The position numbers were made by a program, and so were the translations under genes. A stretch of 64,000 bases of DNA from Crambe crambe (Eukaryota > Porifera > Demospongiae > Poecilosclerida > Crambeidae): contig OZ004585.1 of NCBI GenBank assembly GCA_963924555.1, positions 5,531,488 through 5,595,487 on the forward strand, in the 5' to 3' direction. A model generated the notes under the pieces. That model was given only the letters and a program-made list of their open reading frames with translations. It had not been told where the DNA came from and ran no database searches. This document shows positions 47,501 through 59,500 of the stretch, piece by piece (position 1 is the stretch's first letter; every line of letters starts with the position of its first letter).

Positions 47501-50500
47501 CCTTTCATGGAAATTAATGTTTTGAGTAAGCTCATGATACATGTATGCAATAAATACTAACACATTAAACCTACGTATGATTTCAGAGAGAAGAGTAACA
47601 ACTGCCTTCTCTCCATCCCAGACAGTAACAAATGAGTCTTCATCACCAAATATCGCCACCACCTTGACTGTAGATCCTCAATCGGATGCACCAAGGAATA
47701 ATATCACTACTCAACAAGTAACTAAATTGAATGGTGAGTACATGCATATAATTTTTATACCAGCTCAGTCAAAATTAATACAAGTAAGGGAAAAAATATT
47801 TCGGTGAAATGAAAAGAAAAACGGTTGACCATTAATTTTGGGTAGGAATTGATTGCAATGGAATCAATCTTTGTTCCGTATAGCTATCCAGCTACTTATG
47901 CATCAGGTAGCTTCAGATGATAATGCAGCAATGTAGGGATTATTTTATGGATATTTCCTTCATTCCTACCCTTGTTTCCAAGCAATGGTCATCCCTACAT
48001 TTTTTTTTCATTTCACAGAAATGTTTTCCTGGTCTTTTTTCTCTCTTTATGGTCTTAGCTAGCTATGTATGTATGCATAAATGCATAGAGTTCATGCATG
48101 TATGCAGGGACAGAAGTTTCTTGAGATATAATAGTTCTCCAATTGCAATGATTATTTATTAGTGAGTCAAGCTATACTTGGAGGTTGAGGATGCAGATGA
48201 ATCTAAATAGAGTCTAGCTACAGGTAGATGGTTGAAATCCCTGAGTTGATAGAGTAGTCTATAATCTAGCGTTGGTTTCTAATAAAATACATGTGCATGT
48301 GTATTATTGAAGGAATGGCTTCCGATGATAAAAACAGTCGAGTACTGTGCTCCATAGTGTCTCCTTTTTCTTCAACTCTTTAGAGGATCGACGAGTAGAA
48401 AAGATCGTAGCTGGTAGAGGATTTATCCAGAAATACTTGCTGTAGCTTGTATGGTTCGCGAGATATGATTTTTTTAAGAAGAATAATCTAGCGACTTACC
48501 TGCTTGCTGTATTTCTGAAATGGTTCCCTATAACATTTCAGCTATCTCCATTGTGCATGCATACTCTCTCTAAGTAGGGATGACATTAATGCCAGAGTTC
48601 CACATATAGACTAATAATACAAAAGTGAAATTCTAGTTCCCCCACTTATGTAGACTTAATAAAAGCTACTGTGAATGAATATCCAGTCTACTGAGCCTAC
48701 TACAAATTAAGTGAAGGCCAAGTTTCAGGACCTGGGAGCTTACGAATCAAAACACATAACAGCAGACAGCTGATAAAGGTTACAGGCAAATACATGGAAA
48801 AGGGAAGAGTGATAACAACAACTACAGATTGAGAGAGGAGCTGACTATTTATTAGTTAAGTAGCAGGGAAGCCAGGTGTCATAAAATTTAATGGGAGTGT
48901 GTGGTTTCAGAGAATTAATAAGGAGCATGTTATTCAGAGTTTGTCCACATTTTGAAGGGTTGATAGCTAGTTATTTGTATTGTCAGCTGACATGAATATT
49001 TATCCAGCCCGTCTCTTAGTTGGCTGAAGCAATCAATTTTTACTAAGACATGAGAAATGTGAGTTCCGGTGTCATAGGGTGGAATGTCCCCTTCTTAGAA
49101 TTACCCGGGGGTCATTTTACCCTAGGGTGAAGTGACCTGGGGTCACTCAGCCCTAGGGTATATTGACCCCTCCAGGATGAAGTGACCCCCCTGGGTCACT
49201 TTGCCCTTGGGTATAATGACCCCTCCCTCCTCGTCCCTACATAGGATGTAGGAATTAGGCAATCAAATTATGATTATTCAATTATTTTGGTGAACATCAA
49301 AACCACTCTATACTTTTTTTTCCTTCCATGCTGCTGCTGCTGCTGTGACACATTGCTTATGAAACCACTCTTGGCATGAGGTGCAACTGATATTCAGGTT
49401 GCAAAAAATCTCAAAAGATAATTGAACTTGGCTTTTCTGGTTTTTCTGATGTTATCACCCAATTTTCTAACATCCACTTTAATGGATTGTCATAACAGAG
49501 TGACATTGCAGAAGCTAGAGCATATAGCCCACAATCACTGACATTATCCTGAATTTTTGCACATTGACAAAACTGATATATCCAGTGGAGGAAATTATTG
49601 GGTGGGGCAGGAACAATAATAAGTTATAGGAACAAATATCAATCCTTCTGTCATTAAATTGAACATATGCATTAGAAAAAGTAGCAGTGAAATTGCTGAA
49701 ATCACACTGCGATGACAGCATTCATGCATGTAATTGCTTGGTGCTTGGTTTGTACTTTCAAGTTAGCTGTTCATGTTATTGGGGGTGGGGGGGAGTGGCC
49801 CCTGCCCCTCCCCCTATTCCTACATACTCCACTGATATCATATTCTTTTCTAACCACAGCTCAGTCTAATCGCCAACGTACCGGAAGTGCTATATCTGTA
49901 ATACAAATTTATTTTTTTATGACATCACCGCGAGATTAAAATTAGCAAAAAATTAATTAGCAATGGCGCGGGCAGCTTTATGCAGCTGTCACTCGTTGTT
50001 GGTTTGCAGCTGCAGCTTGTTACCTGGAATGTTAAGTGGTCAACCCTCCCTGCAACCATCCATGAAATTTAGTAGGAAATAATTGAAGTACCAGTTAGCT
50101 AGAGCTCATTCAACAACTACTACCACTTTTGAAGTCACCAACTTCATCTGTGGGCCATTTGCTGTAAGCAAACAATTACGGCACAAGACAGGTAATGAAG
50201 ATAGAGCAATAGCTACAGCATTAATACATATTTAAAAAATAACTGTTGTGTTATTATACAGTGCATAATTGATGGTACAAAGTTGAACATTAAATTACCA
50301 TAGGCAGTGAAGGTGCTAGCTACACAAGTTCGCTGCAAGTGAGTACAACAAAATAAATCCACTGCCATAATAAGGATCAATCTTTTATTCAATAGGAGAA
50401 CAAAAATAGGTGTTCGTTCATCCTTCCACCTCTCCTCAACACCTATAACTCAAAGATAAGAAAAAATAGTAATTTAATAAATAATGGCCAACACACACAA

Positions 50501-53500
50501 GGGCAAATGCAGTGCTTGCTCTCTATATCAAAGAGAGAGCAATAGGTATACCCACCCACTAACAATGGACCAAAAAGTATATAATTTTATCAGTGAAATT
50601 GAGGATCAAACTTTGAGCACCACTGCTTGCATCTGCCATGCGTGCTACAAGCAAGCATCTAGAAATGTCGGGAATGAAAATTATCATCCGAGATGGAAAC
50701 CTAAGACTCATGTTAATGCATATTGCGGAGTGACAAACTGTATATTAGAGGTCCATAGGCACACCAATATGGCAACCCTCGCTGACATGGAGAAAATTTT
50801 AGGTACTAAAATCTCAAAGGGAGGAGATGATAGTGTTCCACTATGCCAAAAACACTACATGACAGTGTACGCTGCTCTGCATGCTCCTCATCCATGCCAT
50901 TCATGTAATAGTAAGCCTAGACGGGGAGAGGAATACTTCCGACACTGCCCTTCACCTGACATCATTAATTCTTATCTTAAAAATATGAGCAGTGAATCGT
51001 GCACCCTAGTGGAATCTAGTATAATATGTAATCGATGCTACCAGTTCTTCAATAGCATCATAACCCACTTTCACCACACTAAGTCCATTATACAGGAAAT
51101 TCATAGTACAGCAGGAATTGACCTTGAAACAGTAATGGCCACCATTTCCTCTCAAATAGATACCATTAATTCAAAGGCTAATATAAGCAGAGAAGAATAC
51201 TATGATTTAATCTTTTGCTACACTGCACAAAACATTGCCAAAAAACTTACCAGAAATGAAGCCATGCTTTTACCCACAATTTACAGGAGTTTCTTTGAAT
51301 CAGCTGCTTTGAAAACATCCTGCTATCCTTACCTGAACTTAACCACTAGTGATATTCCATCCACACTCTGGTTCATATCTAGACTTCATCATTACCTGGG
51401 GGAAGATATAGTGATGGAGTGTAAACACAAAAGAATTGGAACAATGATTTATCATAAAAATTGTGACCTCTCAAGTGCTTTATCTCATGCTCTTGGACAA
51501 CAGAAGACAGCAAATAAACATGAGCCTGACAGTACTACAATAGTTAATACTGTTGAACACAATGTACCAACAAAACAGGACATTGAAACAGTAGCACTGT
51601 ATTTAAATACCAAATTACATGAACAATCTAGAAAACTTGTACAAGAATTCAGGGAGCCAGAAAATTATACCAAAATGAGTATTTCAAATATATTAAAAAA
51701 TACCGACCCCATACTTATTCAGTTTCTCAAGCAGTTAACCTGCACAGTCAATGAACGAAGAAAGAAGCACATTACCACTGAAGAAGGCATGGACATACGA
51801 ACCATCCGACAATTTTATGCATTATGTGTTCTACTCTTTAACACTAACAGCATATGTAGTGCACCTACGGTCTTCATCATAAAAAAGTTTCCGTTGCGTT
51901 GCCGTACAACGTCCGTAGAACGCTCAAGCGTTGTAAAAAAAACCGTGTGCGAACGCTTTATGAACGCAAAGCAGGCGTTTGCGTTGAACGGCCCAATTAA
52001 ACGTACGTAGTTGGGTTCGAAATTACTAAACGTTTTTACGGTATGAAAGCACGCAGTTATTCCAGCAAAAACGTTCATCAGCAGCAGATCGACAGCGAGA
52101 TGACCTGCAGGCAGTCTCCGAGGAAGGCCTTGAGCTCTACGTAGCTAGATATCGACTTGTGCATGCTAGTGGTGGTACAATTTCTTCTGCCTTCATCGTG
52201 TCTGTAAAGTTTCATCTCACTGATAATAGAACATCATGGTGGTGTTATACTATAGCTAGCTGTAAGTGCAGAACTAGCTAGCTAGCTAGCTCTAGTGCCA
52301 ACATAAGCTAGTCAGCTTAGAGAGATAGCTAGTCAGCCTAGAGAGATAGCTACGCATAGTTCTATAAGCTTTTAGGCTTAGGGTTACGTTTTATAATAAC
52401 GTTTTTTCACCTACGTACGTACATGGCTATACTTCTTACCGTTTCTTCGTGAACGTTGAACAGGCGTGCAACGCTTGATGTTAAACGGTGTAGAAAATTA
52501 AACGCACGGGGGACTGTGTGAAAACAGTAACGGTCAAGGCGTGCAACGCCAGTTCTACGTGGACGGAACGGGGACTTTTTTTTGCAGCCTACCGTATGCA
52601 TGTATTATTAACCGAGACAATCTTATGTCACAAGGGAAGTTTGGAATTAGTCAAGATAATGAACAGGATTGGAGCTGTGGCAAGTTTAGATACATGCAAT
52701 CGACTGTCAACCTTGGTGGTCCAAAAGAGACTCAGAGATGGCATAAAAATCCACCTTGTTCCAGGCATGCTATCAGTTATATCTATTGATAACATTGACA
52801 TTCAGTTACCTCATGGTATAGTTTCTTGCATGGATGATACAAGGAGTTGGCATGGTACATCCACCCAATGTACACAGCCCCTGCCAATAACAGGCATGCT
52901 TAGTGCTGAAGAAAGGGTAAGCAATTCTGCTAGTCAGCAAACTGAAAGTTCACCAGTAGTGGTACACAGGCACAAAAGGAGAAAGCGTACTTTAACTGAG
53001 CAAAGTTCACCTCATACCCATGTTATGGAGTCTGATCTAGAAAATGGAATTGGTATAGATAATCTATTGTACCAGCAGAGTGACACAACTCCCGACATCA
53101 ATGATTTCTTAATTACTGCAACTGAGAGTGCTACTTTGGACAAACTAAAACGAGATATTCACTTTGCTATGCTATTGAAACACTTCAATAAGCTTGGGGA
53201 TGACAGTACAACCCCTCTCCCAGCAATACCATCATTTATCCACTGCCTGCAAAAGCAATCCACTGAAGCAGAATGTTCAAATGTAGTGTATGTTGATGTT
53301 CTTAGTGAAAAGGCTGATTCCAAAGCCACTTTGCTACACATCATAGGACAAATACACAAAACATTCATTACTGAACTTGATCAAAAGTGGGTATTAGTTG
53401 TTGGTGATGCCAAAATATATGATGTACTTCAGGCAATTCGCATTGAATATGGGGATAATGTTAATTGGCTCATTCCTATCCCTGGAGACTGGCATACACT

Positions 53501-56500
53501 ATACAACTATCAGAAAGTGTTAATGAAACCATACTATGATGCAGGGTTGGTTAACTTGGCTAAAAAAGCCGGTTTCAGGTCAGAGACTCTTAAGTCTCTA
53601 AAAACGTCATCTAATTTTTGAAGAACACACCTATTTCTTTTAGAGTGTTTTGAATCAGTGTATGAGTACTTCTTACAGTCCTATGGCGAGAGTATTGATG
53701 AATTTCAAGCCAGTCTTTGCAACCTACTAGACAAGTTCAAACAAATAAAAAATGAAGTGGATCTGGAAGAGTTCCGATTAATGGCAAGTTCTTTCGTTGC
53801 CAATAAACTACCTACACTTTATAGCAAATTTTTGAAGCACCTTGAAACACTTGTAAAAAAACATGATACATACAAATTTTGGCATGGCTTTTTATTTGAA
53901 GATTGCTTACCCTATCTATCTCTGTATATATCTATCAGATACAGAAACTGGGAGATGCGTGTAGCTAGCCTAAAGCATATGGTTCCACTCTACACTGCAT
54001 TTGATCATGGCACATATCAAAGGCTACTCCCTCGGCACTTGTTTGATTTATGCAGACTTCCAGACTGCTTAAAATTACAATTGAAAAGGGGGGCATTTGC
54101 CGTTCGCCTGTCACCTTCTGATTGGTGCGGAGTAGCCTTAGATAAGTGCCATGAGATGAAAATTAATAAGGATTGTAAGCTGGCAGTTGTTCGACCAAAC
54201 AGGGAAAAGATGACCCACTTATCAAACTACCTTCCTTTTCGATCTGCATGCATTAATAATTTGAAATCCCAAATTCTTCCAAAACAAAACAGGACAACCT
54301 GCTACACCCCTACCACCAGAGACAAGATTGTCGAAGAGAATACCAAAGCTATGGTACATGCTCTGAGCTCACATGGGATGGTTGATAGTGATCAGGAACA
54401 CACACTCTGCACTCTCATAGACCACAAACAAGCTACCCCAGACCAGTCAAATGACCTTCTCCATTTTAGAAAAATTGGTCAAGAGGCATTTGAAGCACAT
54501 GTGAAGTACAGAATATTGAAAGAAGCAAGCACAACAGCACCGGTCCGGAAAAAGCGATTGTTGACATTTAGTATCACACAGACTCAAAGAAACAGAATTA
54601 AAAGTGTAGAAAAAGAAAGAAAAATCACACAACGCTTTTTAAAGCGCCATCTAGCATGGGCAACACCAACCCCTGGTCAAAACCCATTTCAATCTATCTC
54701 AAGTGTTCCCCGGGCTCTTGTAGGTAAAGATGGGCTCCCTTACAAATCTGCTAAACATTTAACCACGAAATATCTGACAAACAGGTACAAAGACATATTG
54801 CTTACTTCTCTTCAATGGACTCCAACTTCCGTCATTCTTGAAGGAATGTTCATGATACAGATGACTCCTTTCCCTACAATTCAAAAAATGAAAGAATATG
54901 CCAAAATGTTATGTGTGAGGTATATAAAATCACACTTCAACCATGGTTCAAGGGAAGTACACGTAGTTTTTGATAACCAAGGTAGTTTGCCTGAGACACC
55001 TAAAGAAATTGAACAGGGTCGTCGAGATGCAGCAGTTACTGCTGAATTGGCAGATCACGAGTGTGTGGTTTTTCACTCGGATACTACAATCCCCAAAAGG
55101 TGGAGAACAATTTTAGCATGCAGAACATGCAAGGCAGATCTAACTTTCTACCTTGGAAGAGAATTATTGGAGATTGTACCCAGTTACATGAAAGAGCCTG
55201 AACAAGAGTTTTTCACAAACATTAAAGGTACAACATATAGTTGTAATCAGTTGGAAGGGACTATGGAAAGACCATCATTAAACACAACAATGGATGAAGC
55301 TGATATGCAACTTTGGTTACGGTGTGTGCACTGTACTGGTTCCAAAGTACTCATTTATAGTCCTGACACAGATGTGTACCATGTCGGCTTGCCAATTGCT
55401 AAAACGATGCCTGGAAAACACATAGTGATCCAAATTAGCAAAAGCTTGGTTGAAAACCCTGCCCTTCTTGATATGGATGCTCTATTGTTTGCTATAGATA
55501 GGGACCCTGACCTGAGTGCAATCCCACTTCTCCATCGACCCCAGGTTATCCAAACCCTCTACGTGTGTACTGGGTGTGATTATGTTTCTTTCTTTGTTGG
55601 AATTGGGAAATGTGCATTTCTTTCAACATTCTTTCAATATGCCAGTTTCATTTCCGAGGGATCACAACTTCCTGGGTCTCTCGGAATGATCACTCTGAAC
55701 CATGATGATCCTTCACTGTATGCTTTTCTAAGACTAGTAGGCTGTGCATATTTTAAGAAGCATTCCTCAGCTTTTGAACACAAAACACCAGTATCATTAT
55801 ACCATTCTATACCAAGTGGGTCAAATGACCTAGACACTCATGCTCAGTGGTTGGAAAAGATAAGGAAGGGAGTTTGGCTTAGAGCAGATCGTGAGGCCCA
55901 TAATTTACCATCAACTGAGGCTCTGAAGCTTCATTGGTACAGGAGTCTATGGGTATTAGGATTGTGGCATTCCTCTACTGACAATGACATTGAACTTCCA
56001 GGTATGTATAGTGACTAATCTAAGTAAGGTTAATATTTTGTGTTATTATAATAGCACTTACTGATTATGGATGGCAGCGAGGTAATGGAAACATGTTGGA
56101 GATAGTTTGGGACACACCTGAGAACGTGGCCAAAGTTCACCATACACTGGAATATGTTTTCCATGGATGCAAATGTAAGACAGGATGTAATTCAAGGCGT
56201 TGTAAGTGCAAGAAGAACGAAACGACATGTAGGCCAGGATGCCAGTGCATAGGCTGCTCTAACACTCCTGCAAATGCTGCTTCAAATGACCAAGATAATG
56301 AACTCCAGCACTTAGAGATGGATCAATGCCCGGAAGAAAGTGATGATGATTTCTTAATTGAAGCCAGTGACAAATCCGATGACGATATTGATGATCACGT
56401 GGAGTACATGTATCAAGATGATGATGACATTGACAATATCATGCAATCGGTGTTTGGTGCTGACTCACAATCTGAAAGTGAAGATGATTTCAGTGATACG

Positions 56501-59500
56501 TGTATATTATGACAATCATGTGAATCTGAAGCTACACTAAACAGTATACAGGGTTCCAAGATCATGGGCCATTTCCTGTACGCAACTTTGTACACTTTTA
56601 TACTTAGTACAAATATTCCCAATATAGTGCACTATTTGGTGATGATAAATCCAGTTGTGTTCCTTAACTGAACAAATGCATACAATTTTTTAAAAAAAAA
56701 TGAGTCTTAAAAACCCGCAGCATAGCCGCTCTTCTTTATGGAAGCTATTTTTTTTCAAATTCATTCAAAGAGCTACATAAATATGATATTTTGTTACCTT
56801 AACACTCCAAGAAGGTGCGCTGATAAATTAGATTTCTTTGAAAAGACCCTAGCGAGCACAGTGTGTCAAGCAACAAGATCATGTACCTGGCAGCCATTTT
56901 CGTAATTCAGCCAGCTGTAATGACGTCACAGTCCGCAGGCCAGCGTCCCCGCCCACTCAAATTTACTTGCATCCGTAGAATGACGTCATAGCCGTGTCAG
57001 GTGAGCTTCCTGTTTGTAAAGCGTGCTGATCTTTTTGGACCGCTGCCTGTTCCAGAAGACTCTGCTGGGATGATCTTCGCGCTGATTCTAGCTAACGATA
57101 GTCTTACTACCTACTGATGGAGTGGTTAGAGGTAAAAGTAAGACTAGAAATCAGGAAAAGTGCGTAGAAGGTGCTTTTGAAGGATTAATGGCGCCCTAAC
57201 CCCGGGTTCTCTACTGCGATCTTCTCCATGATGATTGACCGGACACAGTTAAGTTTGTGGTAGAATGTATATTACTATAATTCATTCATGTTAGTGGTAG
57301 TATTTTAACTGTAGTTCTTACAAAAAAAAAATGGCCCCATCGCAAAGTCTACTAGGTAGCTGTTAATAGCTAGTCCTCTGCTTCTGAGTCACTACCAAAT
57401 ACTGATTGGATTATTTGTTCTGTTTCAGAGTCCACGTCTATCTCACTCAAGTCATCGCTATCTTCAACAAGTTCATTTTCATTGTCTGTCATCGTCATCT
57501 CGGCTTCTAATGCTCTCAGCTCTTATGGCAATTCAGGTACCTTCACTCGATTCACATTAGTGCATAAGAGGCATCTGCATCCTGGTCCACACTTTTTCCC
57601 TTCTTTGATGCATTTGCATCTTCTTATTCCACACCCCTTTTTACACTTGCAGCCAGAGAATGTATATTGGATTCTTTGTTGGACCTTTGCTATGTTTTCT
57701 GGCACTTCCCAGATCACTTCAAGCTTGCCATCACTCCTTTTCCAGCCAAATTTTTCAAGACCTGTACATGCAATTATACCTGTCAATGTAGGTACCAATA
57801 CTGAAATTATTAATCCAACTTACTCGGTAAATCCAATACATTCTGTAATGACTGGTGCCACATTTCAATTACCCATAGACATCTTGTCCAATGTAATATC
57901 AATGCCTCTGTAGAAGGTAACATTTTGTTTTCACTCTCAGCACGTTCCCATACAACCTGTCTTATTTCAGCTAGCCATTTTGAGTGTTGGTCTAGTGGTG
58001 TGATAGCTCCTTGAATGGAATAAAACATAGCTTCAGGTGTATGATGCCTAAAGCCGGAGACATTGGCTTTGAAATATGCACATCCAACAAGGCGAAGGAA
58101 CGAGTATAACTCTGGGTTGGAAGCCCATTTGAATCTGTAAATGCTCTTGGGATCGCTGATATTGGTCCACAGAGTAATTCTGGGTCTATCTGTTCCTGTC
58201 CTGGGTTGTTAACAAGCCTTGAAAGGTGACATTTCAGGAAACGCTGAGTGAGTTTCCTCTCCCTGTCAATCTGTTTCACCCTCTGTTTCTCCTTTTTTGA
58301 AACAGTGAATGTACACAACTTTTTTTTCTTTAAAGGAGCCTTTGTGCTGACTTGCTTGAGGATCTAGCCAGAAACGTGTCTCAAACCCTACCTGGCCAAT
58401 TTCTCTGTAGTTTAGCATGTCATGTGACTGCTCTGCTGTAGCTTTATAATCAGTGAAAATATTCCAAAGCCCTTGGTTTTCATCACACTCATGAAACATC
58501 CCATGCTGAAGTATTCCGTCCAGCATAGCTTTGATGTTAGTGTCCTCTGTTTTCTCTTTTCCAGTTATGAAATTCAGTTTTGTGGGTGTTACGCTCCAAT
58601 TGTTTCGCACATTTATAACATACGAAGTCATTGCCCCTGCATGCTGTCCCCTCAGGTGAATGTTGAAAAATCAATGTTTGTGCATTTTGGCTTAGATTTC
58701 TGAAATATTTGTATTTCATGGAAGGCGTTTCCACACAGAATACATGGTCCCTTTGAACTAGTCCCCACCTTCACCTCTGACTCACTTGAACTTGTCATCC
58801 TGTGAATATTATTGCAGTAGTAATATTAATTTTTTGTTGTGTTCTTTTTGACAGGATTATGAAGTGTCTACTTGGAAAGTCTACACTATAGATTGATTGT
58901 ACACACAGCTGCAATGTTACCATTCGATTAGCTGATCAATGCACATGCACTAGTGATGTATTTTAAACAATTGTGTGCTTTCATTATAAAAGAAGTGGGT
59001 GGACACAATTTTTGTGCTGTTCTATATGTTAATTATTGGTACAATCATTCATATTTACCTTCAAATTTCCAGTGTACTGTGCAAAAAAAAAACGGCCCCA
59101 CTGAAAAGAACTCAGAGTAGAAAAACAGTAAATGCACTATAAAACAAACGGTTATTGTCTGCAGGGTTCAATTTATCGCAGAAATGAATGTCAATGCACT
59201 CTTAACCCGTAGTTGCTACGGCTGAGTCAACTCCGCCCATCTGTATCGAAATAATGAACTGGAAAGAGGAAGTATCCAAGCAACAATGTGGGGTCAAAGG
59301 TCGAATAGTGACGAATCCCGTGCAAGTAAAATTGTATTAGGTAATAGCACTTCCGGTACGCTGGCCTAGCGCCTGCGGACTGGTCACGCGCAAAATTAAA
59401 AAACCGGAAGTCAGAACGTTGGCGATTAGACTGAGCTAGCTAAAATAATTTAGTCTCACAGGCCGATCCTTTACCAAATACGTACACCTCCCGCCGCGCT

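Larger units (their letters stand above)
49864..59432. mobile_element. Element K composite: two K genes tail to tail within one TIR pair
   Basis: Left end CAGTCTAATCGCCAACGT and right end ACGTTGGCGATTAGACTG are perfect 18-bp inverted repeats. A second motif, CGTACCGGAAGTGCTAT, lies next to the left end and again about 70 bp inside the right end. AGCT flanks both sides (49860-49863, 59433-59436), although AGCT is common here. Inside are a plus-strand K gene (50484-56512), a spacer, and a diverged minus-strand K gene (57490-58798). It lies in gene C's last intron. Confidence 0.78.

Noticed and set aside
57482..57913. 143-aa plus-strand ORF
   Set aside because: Antisense of the K copy 3 CXC exon, whose cysteine pattern is clear on the minus strand.
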